Of a stretch of 64,000 bases of DNA, positions 34,152-45,700 are shown in pieces. The notes below the pieces were generated by a model. The model searched no databases. It worked only from the letters and a program-made list of their open reading frames with translations, and had not been told where the DNA came from. This DNA comes from Pollenia angustigena (taxonomy: Eukaryota; Arthropoda; Insecta; Diptera; Polleniidae). A program made the translations under genes and the position numbers. The first letter of the stretch is position 1, and every line of letters begins with the position of its first letter. The stretch covers positions 282,764,067-282,828,066 of the forward strand of contig OV884056.1 of NCBI GenBank assembly GCA_930367215.1. The letters are read 5' to 3'.

Positions 34152-34506
34152 AAGCAGCACTGCACATAATTGAGCAAATTTATTGTAATAGGAAATAAGG
34201 AAAGGGACAAACCATTACAATTTACAACAGTCGAGCAAGAATTGCTTCAGAAACATTTAAAGCAAGAAAAATATCAACAAAAATAAAGGAAAACTTAAAG
34301 TACAACTACGGGATTCAGATAAAACTGACCACTAAAAAACATTTAGCAGAATTAAATACAGAATAAAATGCAAAAAAGACACAAATAGACACTCTTTGAA
34401 AATCCCCATTTAGAAAATGTAACAAAACCATCTTCATAACATTAAAAATGCTGTAACTGCAAACAAAACTACAATTGTGAACAGACCCAGCAAAAAAAAA
34501 AAAGAA
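34152..34506 (+). other. Probable 5'-UTR part of the exon
   Basis: A-rich leader between the acceptor and the coding ATG. In the coding frame a TAA at 34420-34422 blocks extension upstream. It contains a minimal upstream frame (ATG CTG TAA at 34448-34456) that could dampen translation. Confidence 0.5.
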
Positions 34507-34925
34507 ATGTTAGAACTCAACACTCTAACTAAAAATCCAGTAACCACAACTCTGGCACCTCAGGATGCTGATGTTTTACAACACAACCTTCTTGCAACAG
34601 AAATGTCAAATTCATTACAATTTGACTTTATATCGAACTCGTTGGCACACGATGTCAGTGCTGTAGCAATGGCAACTAATACTTCTTTAACGGCCCTTAA
34701 TTGGAATCCAGTCCAGCAGCTGCAAACTACAGCAGCAGCAGGGCAGTCATCAGCTGTACCCATGGTGAATGTAGCAACAAATTTCCTTTACGATTGGTGC
34801 AATCAATCGTCATCATATCCAGCCATTAATACAGGCAATGCCATAAGCGGTAATTCTGGCGGCAATTGCTCTTCGTATACAACACCATTAAATAGTTGGA
34901 ATAACTCAACGAATGAAACATCAGT
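34507..34925 (+). CDS. First coding exon of an unidentified host protein (low-complexity, regulator-like N-terminus)
   Basis: ATG at 34507 is the first in-frame Met after the upstream stop; a GTG-led extension to 34477 exists but eukaryotic initiation there is unlikely. It gives about 139 codons, M-L-E-L-N-T-L-T.. rich in Ser, Thr, Asn, Ala and Gln, with no membrane segment, signal peptide or zinc finger. A short aromatic stretch N-F-L-Y-D-W-C-N-Q sits near residue 95. The exon ends at 34925 before GTAAGT, leaving a split codon (two bases). Such compositions are common in N-terminal exons of fly transcription factors; this is inference. Local GC is clearly above its surroundings and the frame is clean. 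I do not recognise the gene, and later exons lie outside or are not visible. Confidence 0.7.
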
Positions 34926-34931
34926 GTAAGT
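34926..34931 (+). promoter_or_regulatory. Splice donor GTAAGT
   Basis: Perfect consensus donor directly after the open coding stretch (TCAGT then GTAAGT). Reading through would stop at once (TAA), which supports splicing here. Confidence 0.7.
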
Positions 34932-35465
34932 TCCGTCCCTTTTATCTTTTACTTTGTTTCCTTTTTTCTTGTTTTCCCTTAAACAATTTAATATAATTGA
35001 GAGTAGTGGAAGGTTTGAAAGTCCTGAAGCTAAATGTTAACAAATAAAAATGGCAGAATGTGTGGATAGCCAAGGACAAGCTAAAAACTATTTTAGCAGC
35101 GAACGAATTTATGGCATCGCTGAATTAAGTCAATTCGTTTCAATATTTCACAATTTCTTGGAATTCCTGAGAGATATTAAGGACTTTATACCTTATATTT
35201 ATCTCGTCCTGTGAATTCTATAAATATATTTTTTTTAATATTTCAATAAAAACTAGTATCTTATGGTTAGTTTGTGTGAATGTATGATATTTTATATTTT
35301 CTTTTAGTTTTATCTTTTTATACGCACGACTGATATTAAAAGTGGTAGAAAGGTGCAAATGATTGATATCTCATATATTAAGGCATGGGAACGTACACTT
35401 TTAAATATCTTATCATGCATAAATATTGACAGAAAATATTTGGTGTAACATATAATTTTATATTT
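34932..35465 (+). other. Intron start, no further gene
   Basis: A+T-rich intronic sequence after the donor. No second exon can be supported. Confidence 0.45.
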
Positions 35466-35684
35466 CTGTGGCATTTTGACAAAACATCTTAAGTCGAGAT
35501 AAGATAGCGAAAAAATAATTTTTGCTAAGAAAAAATATAAGCCAAAATTAAAGAAAAATTTCTTTTATAATACAAAATTTTAAAAACGTAAAGAAAAAGT
35601 TTTTTTAAATAAAAATACGTACGATAAACAACATTTTTTCAACTTTTTAAATTTGAATTAAGATGTTTTGTCAAACTGCCACAG
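35466..35684. mobile_element. 219-bp MITE with CTGTGGCA ends
   Basis: CTGTGGCATTTTGACAAAAC at 35466 is inverted at the right end (..GTTTTGTCAAACTGCCACAG) with one indel, and the pairing extends into ATCTTAA. Non-coding; the duplication is unclear. Confidence 0.7.
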
Positions 35685-35770
35685 ATTTTTTCTAAATTAT
35701 TCTCATAAGAAGGCATAAAATTTGCTTAAAAAGCAACAGAAAAATGCAAATGTATCTCGTTGTTGCTTTG

Positions 35771-36601
35771 TATCAGGAGATTTTTTAGCTATTATCTTTT
35801 TGGCAACACTGGTTTAAACAGCTGACGCACGTTTCGTGTTTTCCTTCACGTCAAACATCTTCAGTTTGGTCTATAATTTAACCATGAATCGTCTTACACA
35901 CGAACAACGCTTACTTATTCTTGAATTTTATTATCAAAATGCGTGCTCTGTTAAGAAAGTTCATCGCGCGCTTCTTGTGTTCAGCGAGGAAGCTCATTTT
36001 TGGCTCAACGGGTACGTTAAAAAGCAGATTTGTCGATTTTGAGTGAAGATCAGCCAGAAGCATTACAAGAGCTACCAATGCATCCAGAAAAAGTCACAGT
36101 TTGGTGCGGTTTATGGGTTGGTGGCAAAATGCAAGAGCTTGACTTGCATGACATGTGGTTTCAACAAGACGGTGCCACATGCCACACAGCACGCTTATAA
36201 ATGGACTTATTGAGAGGCAAGTTCGGTGAACATTTTATTTCACGTTCGGGACCGGTCAATTGGCCGCCTAGATCGTGCGATTTAACGCCTTTAGACCATT
36301 TTGTGTGGGGCTATGTTAAAGCTCATGTCTATACACACATGCCCGCTTCAATTGACGCAATGGAAGACAACATTGAAGCATTTATTCATGAGATACCGGC
36401 CGAAATTTTGGAAAGAGTATGCCAAAATTGGACTAAGCGGATGGACCATTTGATGCGCAGTCACGGTCAACATTTGCATGAAATAATCTTCAAACATTAA
36501 ATTATATGGACCGTACTATCGATTCAAATAAAGATTTCATGCATGTTTCTGAATTTTATGTGTTTTTTAAACTCTCCTATAGCTCTTAAAAAATCACCCA
36601 T
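35771..36601 (+). mobile_element. Tc1/mariner-superfamily element, DD41D type, deleted copy 2
   Basis: Ends TCAGGAGATTTTTTAGC and the inverse of CTTAAAAAATCACCCAT, with TA at 35769-35770 and 36602-36603. 831 bp. It shares the N-terminal deletion junction of copy 1 but has its own further deletion between the W-C-G-L-W-V-G-G and K-M-Q-E-L blocks. Confidence 0.88.
35884..36500 (+). pseudogene. Decayed DD41D mariner-like transposase (copy 2)
   Basis: Starts M-N-R-L-T-H-E-Q-R-L-L at 35884, then jumps to F-S-E-E-A-H-F-W-L-N-G, where the first catalytic Asp of F-S-D-E-A-H-F is Glu. Second Asp: F-Q-Q-D-G-A-T-C-H-T-A at about 36160-36190. Third Asp: C-D-L-T-P-L-D near 36290. Counting between the second and third Asp gives 41 residues, hence DD41D. 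An in-frame TAA lies nine residues after the second Asp, and frameshifts lie upstream. The C-terminus H-L-H-E-I-I-F-K-H ends at 36500. Confidence 0.88.
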
Positions 36602-36710
36602 TACTTGCAAACACACATGCACACTTATGTTTAAACGTTCTATGGCCTATTTTTTATCAAATAGAAACTGGGAATTATTTCCTTTCGAAGGTTACTTTAT
36701 ATTATATTCA

Positions 36711-37123
36711 ACATTTTTTTTTATATTTTTCGAATTTATTCTATGAGCTAAATTTCAGTTATCGGGCCTGTTCTGAAAATCACGTGATTTTAAATCATGT
36801 GCTTTTGAAATCACACGTGTGATTTTGTGGTGTTTTGAAAGTCATACCGTTGTTGTGTTTCTCAGTGTGCTTTCTGCAATTAAAGATCATACCAAAACAC
36901 ACAAAAACGGGACGCTAAAATATCACACGTGTGATTTTAGAAGGCACATGTGATTTGAAATTACGTGATTTGAGACAAAGTGATTTGCAGAACAGGCCTG
37001 TATGTATTTTATAAAGCTGTTTTGTAATAGTCCTATTCCTTCAAATTTTCAGAAAAAAAGCTTTATATAATACATACCTGAAATTTAGCTCATAGAATAA
37101 ATTTGAAAAATATAAAAAAATGT
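36711..37123. repeat. 46-bp inverted arms flanking a MITE
   Basis: 36711-36758 and 37078-37123 are near-perfect reverse complements (core TTTATTCTATGAGCTAAATT). The MITE at 36765-36998 lies between them, so it probably landed in the loop of an older inverted repeat. Confidence 0.7.
36765..36998. mobile_element. MITE with GGCCTGTTCTG ends and ACACGTGT motifs
   Basis: GGCCTGTTCTGAAAATCAC and the inverse of GTGATTTGCAGAACAGGCC. The palindromic core TCACACGTGTGATTTT occurs twice (about 36820 and 36922). Non-coding, 234 bp; the target duplication is not clear. Confidence 0.75.
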
Positions 37124-37899
37124 TGTCTATTTTTTATTTAATTTTATTTGTCCTTTACAAATTTCTTGTATTGCTTCACTGTACTCGTTGGTTGTTATGT
37201 TTTTTTTTAAATATTTTTAGCATTATATAAAAAAAAAACATTTTTTTTAAATCCATCAGTTTTAACGTATTAAAAAAAAGCGGAATTTTATATGAGATGA
37301 AAATATTGTCGTTCCACAAAATCCTTAATAAAAACTTTATTTTTCGTCCGATTAATTACGCTTAAAATGTTGGTAATTAAATATACATACTATTTGGTTC
37401 AAAAATAAAACATTCCAGATATTTAATAAAACGTAGACAAAAAACGAAATAAAAATGAAAAATTTTTAAAAAAACGTAAAAAATAGGCATTTTTTTAACT
37501 TTGAGGTGCCATTATTCCGCTATTTCTAATCAGATAGATTTGTAGCATATCGACGGAAAAGGCATTCAATTAGATTTCCAACGATGTGCCATTTATTTCG
37601 ATCGGACTTTTTGGTTGGGCTCCACAAGGGTTTGAGTGGGACCATACACCGAAAAACACAAAAGTACCGTTATCTAAAAAACGGTACTTAGGAAAAAAAT
37701 TACAGCGGTTTTCGTGTTCAGGAGGTCGCAATTAACTTATCTAGGCATGTGGTGTTCTTGGTATTTTTTGGCTGTAAACCAGTGTTATTGATTTATCTTT
37801 ATAAAAACAGACATCTCTAGTAAAATTGGTTGCGGTTTTAACCTATATTAAATTATTGGCGGGCAATCAGAAAGTTTTATGCTTTTTTTAGCAGTTTTT
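37124..37899. other. No gene seen
   Basis: Mostly A+T-rich. 37500-37760 is less so, with phrases such as TTTCCAACGATGTGCC recalling Helitron tails, but too little to call. Confidence 0.4.
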
Positions 37900-39077
37900 A
37901 ATAGCTTGAGTAAAACATCATGATTCGTAACAATTAAGGCCGAATTTAAATGATTTTCAGAAGAATAATTTATATTGGAGCCATGGTCAGCTATAAAACA
38001 ATCATCCCAAAACTCTGCAGAGTGATTTCTGGCATTAAAAGACATACATTTCAAAACAGCGGAGAAATTAGTTTTAGCGTTTGCAGTGAATTTCAGAAGG
38101 CTGCTTTAAATCGATTTAAGGGTTATTATGGACCGTATATCACAAAATTGCATAACATTTTTTCGGGCCATATGAAGCTAAGTTGGAAGAAATTTTACCG
38201 CAATCGCTATATCTGCTACGGTTGTAGGCGTTTATATTTATTTTACCAGAGTTGGCTTTATATAGCTTTATGGACCGATAATTACAAAATTTCACAGTGC
38301 CATTTCTTGTCCTATAAAACTGTGATGTATTAATTTCTATTATGATAGCATTGTTTATATGGGGCCTAGGGTAAATTATGGAACGATCTTCACGAAATTT
38401 CACAGTGTCATTTCTAGACTTATAAAACTTGGACGTACTTAATTTTGGTATGATTTTAGGCGTACTTAACTGTTTTCCGGGCGTAGGGTTTATATGGGGC
38501 CTATGGCAAATTATAGACCGATCTTCACGAAATTTCACAAAGTCATTTCGTGTCCTATAAAACTATGAGGTGCCAAAATTTGTTATGATAGCATTGTTAA
38601 TAAGGGTTTTAGGCGTACTAAACTGTTTTCCGGGAGTAGGTTTATATCTTAATCTTATATCGAAATCTTACAGCGTGATTTCCAGTCGAATAAAACGAAT
38701 TTTGCCAAATCTTATATCATTCTGTGCATTGTTCTACCATTTATGTTAGTTTTTGTAACAAAATTATCAATTTTTTTTTGGTGGTGGTTTCACATTTTGA
38801 TTCATATCTCTGATCCTACTGAACCGATTTTGCTGGATTTCAATCCCAAATTGCTTAGGATAACTACAAGCAATTTGACACCAAGTTTGTTTATTTATTT
38901 TTTCGAAAGTGAGCGTGTTTTCAAGAGGCGTACAGACAGACGGACATGGCTAAATCGACTTAGAATTACTCAAGGACCCACTTTATGGGGTCTGAGATGA
39001 ATAATAAAAAAGTTTCACATCGAATGACAAACTTAGTATTCCCTCTTCACAACTAACTGTGGTGGAGGGTATAAAAA
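37900..39077 (-). repeat. Dispersed GGGTAT-ended repeat, inverted copy
   Basis: Reverse complement of the 11191-12294 family: the TACCCTCCACCACAGTTAG end is at about 39053-39071, followed inward by the GTCCGTCTGTCTG block and the degenerate ~130-bp units ('gatcttcacgaaatttcacag', 'gtaaattatgg' etc.). The plus frame 37950-38333 matches the minus frame of the other copy at DNA level only. Confidence 0.7.
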
Positions 39078-39232
39078 TAAAATAAGCAAATCATAATAAT
39101 AGTGATGTTAATAAGAAGTAAACAAACTTTTTATTCGAATACTTTCTTATCGCATATTTAAACAAAGGTTCAAACAAAAGTTTTTTTGATACCTTTCGGC
39201 AACATTTTGTTCAGAAACTAAAATAATATGTA

Positions 39233-40189
39233 CACTCACAATATTATTACAGTAATGGACTGTAGTTTATTTAGGAAATATTCCGTTCAGTCATTTTTAA
39301 ATAAATAAACATTTAAAATTCCAAGCAAATTTATTTTTAACTGATTCTAACAGTTATTCAAAAAACTAAGTGCATATTAATACGGATTTTCAGTTGCAGT
39401 TAATATTTTCCGTTGATTGAGTTAAATTCTTCTTTATGATAAATTAAATAAAAATGTAATTTAAAGCAACGAAAAGTTGCAAAAGATTAACTACATATTC
39501 CGTAAAAACAAATAAATTTGCAGTTATTTTATAAAATTTTACTGTCAAAAATTCAACGCCATATTCAGTAAAAACAATTAAATATTCAGTTATTTTATAT
39601 AATTTGACTACCAAAAATTAATTTTTACTTATCTATAAAAAATGAATTGTTTGTTTTGTGTAAGCAGTTCCCATTTTCTATTTGTTAAAATAATTTAGTT
39701 AAATACATCAAATTTTAAAAGTAAAATAATTGCGAAGCCATATCGGTCATGCTGCTGGTGTCTTATAATTCAGAGTTCTTCTGTAAACAACGTGGTCAGT
39801 ACAACAAAAGTAAAACAAACGTGTATTACAGGGTAAGTAGATAATAATATTCTCCCTCTCTCGCTTATAAGAAAAACAAGCGGACAGGTGTCTGTCTGGT
39901 ATTTTTTGGAAAGTCGGCTCTATTGTGGAGTAAACGAAAATTTAATGAAATACTTGAATATTTTATTGTTTTTACTGAATATGGTGTTGAATTTTTGACA
40001 GTAAAATTTTACAAAATAACTGAATATTTATTTGATTTTACGGAATATGGTGTTGAATTTTTTACAGTAAAAATTAAATGGACTTTTTGTTAAAAATAAA
40101 TGAAAAATAAGTAGACCGGTTTTTAATTGAAGTTTCATTTATTTTATATTACAATTTCAGTTAATGTTACGTACAGTATATTGTGAGTG
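39233..40189. mobile_element. 957-bp MITE-like element (TA TSD) with repeated inner arms
   Basis: Ends CACTCACAATATT and the inverse of ATATTGTGAGTG, with TA at 39231-39232 and 40190-40191. Inside, TTTTACTGTCAAAAATTCAAC / ATATTCAGTAAAA-type blocks occur on both sides in inverted orientation and more than once per side. Non-coding. Confidence 0.7.
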
Positions 40190-40451
40190 TAGTTTTATTT
40201 GAAAAGAATAATTTTTAAGTTCTACAATTAAAAAAAAAATTAAAAAAAAGTTTAATATAGAATATCATGTGAACCGAATAGAAGTTTCATGCATCACTAG
40301 CAAAAAAATGGCAGCAAAATATAAACAAAGTTGCCATATTTAATCAAAAATCGCTACAAACAGTTAATAGTACAAATGCTCTTAATGTACGTTTATGAAT
40401 TCAAATTTGTATAGGAGGTTTATAAGACAAAAAGCGTTCAATAGTTATTAC

Positions 40452-42687
40452 CAGGGCAAGGGACTTCATGCAAATGCATGTTTGTTGTCGGCACTCTGAG
40501 ACCCACCTAAAGTTAATATCTTTGCGAATCACAAGATTTCCAGTAAAATGGCATCAATTTGTTAGTGCATATTTTTGCATATTTTGCTTTAAATGCATGT
40601 TTTTGCATATTTTGATATAAATGCATATTTTTCGTCATATTTTGTTATAAATTCACATTTTTCGTCATATTTTGTAATATTTATAAAAAAAAAATTGCTC
40701 TTTTCTTAGTTTTTTGTTTAGAAATATCTTTCTGTTCAAGGCGAATTCATTATAAGGTGTAGTCAGTGAATCAGCTGGTTATAGTTGTTTCAGCCCTGAA
40801 GCTGTCAAACAGTCAAAATAGTATGGGAAAATCTGCTAACTTCGACATTTTCAAGGAGCAAAAACAACATGTTGGTGTTTGGTACTGAATTACCTACATT
40901 TTATTATAAATTCACCTTGTTTCTTTTACTTTAAAAAAGTAGCACATTCAAAAATTATACAATTTGTATAATTGTGCAAATAATTGTAGAAGTAACAATA
41001 AAACAGTTTTTGACATTTCATTTTGTTTGCGATTTTTTTTACTTGAAGAAGCAGCAAATAAAAATAATGTTCGGCGAAGAAAAAATAGAACTCAACATAT
41101 TATTTTTGATTTACGGTGTAAGAAGTATGACCTTAAATCCAAAAAGTATTAATAAAATAAATTGTTTTTAAGGAAAAAAATGTCAAAAGAAAAAATATCA
41201 AAAAATAATCTTTTAAATAAGTGTGTTTTTGAGTCTTCAAAATAGAGGGAAAAGTACTTTTTTGCAAAGTTTACAAAAAGGTGTTTCATTTAAAAATTTC
41301 AAGTAAATCAGCAACTTCAAAGCCAGAAACACAAAGATTTATAATTTATGAAAACGTTTCGCAAACTTTAATTTCAAGAAAATCAACTTTTGGGGATAAG
41401 ACTAGCAAATTTAGTTTTGAATTGTATAATGCTCTGGTGTCTGCAGATATACCTCTATATATTAGCTAATCAACCAAAATTATAGAATTTTTTTAAACAA
41501 ATATATCAATGAAACCATTTCTACGGAAACAACCCTTATAAAAACTTATATCGCCAAGTTGTACACTATACAACTATGTGACATTGTTGAAAGAATTAAG
41601 TGACATAATTTGTGGCTATCTATTGACGAAGCAATGGACACTGAACGACGTTTCGATGTCTACGTAATTGGGATCTTGAATGCAGAAGAAGAACAGAGTA
41701 AACACAAATTTTTGTTAAATATCGTAAAGTTGGAAAAGGTGGATCATGCTTCAATAGCTCGAACTTTCAAAGATTCAATTTCTCTTTTAGAATCCTTTAA
41801 TTAAAATAAAATTTTGCTCTACTTGACCTTTTTTTTAAGATGTCTTACTCAAAAATGTTACATGTCACATGCTAAGCTCATGCTATGCATGAAAGTTTTT
41901 AAAGTCACCTTTCCGTTTCAACCATGTATAACAAGATGGGGTACCTGGTTGCAGGCAGTTGAGTATTATGCCAAAAATTTTGAAGAATTTAAAGATGTGG
42001 TAAATAATTTTAACGAAAATAATGCAGTCACGATAAAAAAGTAAACAATATTTTAAATGTACCTAATATAAAGGCTCAATTAGAATTTATACACTCAAAC
42101 AATGGGTTTCTAGTCGAGACAATAACCGAACTTCAGGGGTTTAAATCATTGAACACCTCGGTTAAACTCGTTGATGACGCTGTCATTAAAATAAGAAAAG
42201 TTGAAGGACAAATCGGCGAAAAAATAAAAGCCAAAATTTATGCAGTTTTAAAAAAGAATGCCGGATTTAAAAAAGTTAAAGAAATTGGTAATATTTTTAA
42301 TTTACGTTCCAGTGAAGAAAAAATTGCAGACAATGAATACTCTACAAAGGAGTTGACCACTTTTAAATATCCACCTATTACATCCGTTGATGTCGAACGA
42401 ACGTTTTCAATGCTTAAAACTGTTTTAAGACCAAATAGAATGAGTTTTACATTTGATAACTTAAAAAAAAACTTTTTTATTTATATATATACTACTACTT
42501 TTTAAACTATGTTTTAAGTTTTTAAAACTGAATGAAATGTATTTATGTTTTTTTTTTCTTAAATATGGTTAAATAAATATATTTTTAATGCATATTTTTT
42601 ACTTTTATTTTTGCATATTTCACTATTTTTATTGCATGTTTTATGCGCATATTTTGCGATTTTAAGTGCATGAACTTCCTTGCCCTG
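40452..42687 (+). mobile_element. hAT element with clean ends (8-bp TSD GTTATTAC)
   Basis: TIRs CAGGGCAAGGGACTTCATGC and the inverse of GCATGAACTTCCTTGCCCTG, with exact 8-bp duplications GTTATTAC at 40444-40451 and 42688-42695. CAGGG-type ends are characteristic of hAT. Both subterminal regions have repeated 'tgcatatttt' motifs (40568-40680, 42590-42660). The interior encodes a broken transposase. Confidence 0.93.
41180..42505 (+). pseudogene. hAT transposase, frameshifted and internally deleted
   Basis: Blocks in order: a zinc-finger-like F-C-K-V-C-K-K-G-V-S near 41262-41290 with decayed partners; an S-T-F-G-D-K-T-S-K-F-S then E-L-Y-N-A-L-V-S-A-D-I-P stretch (about 41386-41456); W-L-S-I-D-E-A-M-D (about 41610), the catalytic D-E-T-T-D block; C-I-T-R-W-G-T-W-L-Q-A-V-E-Y-Y (about 41931-41975); and the C-terminal dimerisation block Y-P-P-I-T-S-V-D-V-E-R-T-F-S-M-L-K near 42370-42420, ending by 42505. 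Stops and frameshifts separate them, and the segment between the catalytic block and T-R-W-G-T is shortened. The family is a BED/zinc-finger hAT widespread in insects. Confidence 0.85.
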
Positions 42688-42731
42688 GTTATTACATACT
42701 TTTAGCTTAAAATAAGCACTTTTTATGAATA

Positions 42732-42843
42732 CTGCTGGTAAACTTTAAGTAGAGAAGGAAAAAGAGAATGCCATTTCTTTTTCTCTCTCTCCTTTAAATT
42801 CAAGACTTTACTTCTTTAACTTGAAGAGTGTAAACCAGCAGCA
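42732..42843. repeat. Small palindromic MITE, CTGCTGG ends
   Basis: CTGCTGGTAAACTTTAAG faces ..TGTAAACCAGCAG, with inner AGAGAAGGA/TCTCTCTCC complementarity around AGAGAATGCCATT. The same AGAGAATGCCATTT-type centre recurs inverted in the palindrome at 48698-48839. Confidence 0.55.
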
Positions 42844-43769
42844 GTGCTGCCAACAGTAGGGAATTTTCCCTTTTTGTAAGGGGTTTTCCAAAAAATTTCA
42901 AGTGTAGGTAAAAAAAGCATTTTAAGGCAAATGTAGGGAATTTTCAAAATATTATTATATTGAAAATGCCTTAAAATACGTTAATATTCGTGTCATTTTC
43001 ATTTAAAAATTAAAATTTATCATATACAAAAGCATTAAAGTACAAATGTAGTAATTTTTAACAGAACCCCTTTACTATAAGGGCTAACAGCCTGTCAATC
43101 TTCAACAATTGCCAAAACTGTCTACCCGAATATTCGTGGCTACGAATATTTGCGTTCGCATTTGCGCACTATCTCTTAAATTTGCTTTTTGCAATTGCAC
43201 TCACATCAGAGAACCTCAAAACTCACTATTTTTGTGCATTTATTCATACGCTAAAATTTACAATAACTCTATACATGCAAAACAAAGTTCAACCAAAGAC
43301 TATAGATTTATAAAGATATTGCACGACCATACAAAGTTCATGCATTTTTCTCTCTATATTAATTTTTCTGGTGGATTTAGCCGCTAAATCCACTTGTGAG
43401 AGTAAATTACAGTCTTTATTATTACTCTCAGAGAATTTTTCTCACTTATCAGCGTATATATATGTGCACACGAGTGTGTGTGTTTGTATGTGTATACATT
43501 GCATCAAAAAAATAAAAACAAACTAAAAGAAGTCTGGTTTTCTCGTTGAAAACACATTTAAATAATAAAAGATGTTTTGTTTGCATTCCATTTCTGTGCA
43601 AATAACCTACGTTAAACCAAATGTGACAGATTTTAATTGTAGAGCAATAATATGTGTTTTATTGTTGTACAGATGAAATTGTATCGATTCGCACCGAAGT
43701 TCAAATGCTGTTATTGTCTAAATTTAAACAATTGTAGGCATATAGAAAATAATTTTTCTGAAAGAATAA

Positions 43770-44142
43770 AGCTACGTTCACAATCAAAAACACAATTTCG
43801 TTTTTTCTTCTATCTTTTTTCTTCCCAAAGTATCTCATATATTTTCCTTTCATTTTGAAAACAAAAATGTAACTAAAATTTTTTTAAAAATGTAACTAAA
43901 GTTGAGTCAACTAGAACTTCAGCAACAATTTGTATGAAATTGTTTCTGACGTTTAAATAATTTTATTTAGTTTTGAATGAAAAGTTTAACAAAATGTTTA
44001 CAAAAATAAAAATAAATGCATAATATTGTTGTGGCTAAAATTTGCGAACGGTTTCTTGATGCAAAATGTGTGTGGTTGCAAAAGAAATTGTTGCTCTATT
44101 ATGAACACCAAATGAAAATGTTTTTTGATTGTGAACGTAGCT
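43770..44142. mobile_element. PIF/Harbinger-type MITE (TAA TSD)
   Basis: AGCTACGTTCACAATCAAAA at 43770 and its inverse ending at 44142, with TAA at 43767-43769 and 44143-44145. 373 bp, non-coding. Confidence 0.85.
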
Positions 44143-44449
44143 TAAACTGCTTTGTTCATAAAAGATATTATATATTTTCTAAAGCGACATGGCCACACAT
44201 TAACATGCCTCATCAAACTCACAATTTTGTAATAAAAAACTCACAAGTATGGTTCAATGTGAATTTGATGATAATCAAAATACTTTTAATTTTCATAAAA
44301 ATTTGCCACCAGTTTGATGTGTATGAACGTAATTTCTTTCAATTTTATTGTTATTAAAATTGTATTATTTGAAAAATAATTAAATCGTTTCCGCCGAAAA
44401 ATCCAATTTTGTTTATTATTACAACAAATTATTATCACAAATTATGCAA

Positions 44450-45354
44450 CAGATTCAGGCTTTGGAAGTTTGTGTGCTCCCTCCGTCTTACTTTTTGAAG
44501 CTTGTAAAATTCTTTAAAAGGTCTGCAAAAATGTTTTTACAAGATAAAGCAAGAAGCACTACCAACTAGCCCCGAATATTGCGTAGTCTTCTGCACAATT
44601 TGAGGAACTAAATTGCATTATTTTTAAAGATAAAAGCTTGGCCATTGCGATGTTGAATTCGTGAACAAAAGGGTTTTTGCAATGGCCACCTTTGGCGCGT
44701 ACATATGAAAATACGTTTTCTAATGGGTCTTGGTTAAAACGGCTGTTTAAAATGGTAAGTAAATTAGAATTTTCTTGTAACATTTCCTCGGTTAACGATA
44801 ATATACCACTGGTGGTTTCGATTAGTCCACTGATGCAGAATATTTTGTTACCGAGATATTCAACTTGCCGTATGTACGAAACTAGCTCTTGCAGTACTTC
44901 CCAAGTTTTATTATTAAGCCTTAACCCACGCTTCAGCGGGTTGGGATCATTGAAATTTTTACTATTAAAACAGTCAAAGTAGTTATCGAGTTTTTTTTAG
45001 AAGATACTCAAAGTACTGGCAGTACATCAGAGAGTACTCACACCCCTGAAATAGAAATCGCAGATATGTATATACAATGAAAATGAAGAATATTTTAATG
45101 AAGATGCTGATTCTTTTACATCCAACAATGTGCCAATAGAATTAACATCAAGTCGATATTTTGTTGGTTACTTAGTACAACGAATATCATGCGTTAAATG
45201 TCGTATGGATATAATAAAACCAGCGCAAATTTTGTCATATCCTTCAGAAAAGTTTATTCATGCAAAAAATTATCAAGAAGAATCCGACTTTGGAGGTTTG
45301 TGTGACCCCTCTGACTTATTTTTTGAAGTTTGTAAAATGCATATACATACATAA
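44450..45354. pseudogene. P-element/THAP9-like transposase C-terminal region, rearranged by an inversion
   Basis: Minus strand 45000-44559 is open for about 147 codons: K-R-G-L-R-L-N-N-K-T-W, then L-I-E-T-T-S-G, then N-S-R-F-N-Q-D-P-L-E-N-V-F and Y-V-R-A-K-G-G, the conserved C-terminal block of P/THAP9 transposases. Plus strand 45001-45354 continues the protein: Y-F-V-G-Y-L-V-Q, C-V-K-C, then D-F-G-G-L and P-S-D-L-F-F-E-V-C-K. A second plus-strand copy of that last block lies at 44456-44520 (G-F-G-S-L-C-A-P-S). The middle piece is thus inverted between two direct copies of the end piece. Stops occur in the linker. Confidence 0.75.
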
Positions 45355-45700
45355 AGGTCTTTGAAAAAATATTTTTACAAAATAAAGAAATGAAAGGCAT
45401 AAAAAAAATGTATTGCTGAGCAATGCGTGAGTTGTACCAAAAATTCAATTTATTCTTTTTGGTTTGAGGAGAATGACGTATGTTATAAATACAGGATGGA
45501 GATGCTTAATTTACTAGTTCTAATTATTATTACGGAAGCATTAGTTCTAATTATTATTACAAATACAAATTATTTAGTACTGAAAAAGTTAAAATTTTAA
45601 ACCATTAAACTTGTAAAGAGCTCATACGTAAAATTAATAAATACTCATAGTAAATAGTAAGAAAAAAACCCTCTTTTTATTTTTAACTTCGTTTGATATA

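Noticed and set aside
37950..38333. Plus-strand frame similar to the minus-strand frame 11851-12138, at first sight a conserved small protein
   Set aside because: Both lie in copies of the same dispersed repeat, the DNA is similar on all frames, and the units around them are degenerate repeats without coding signature.
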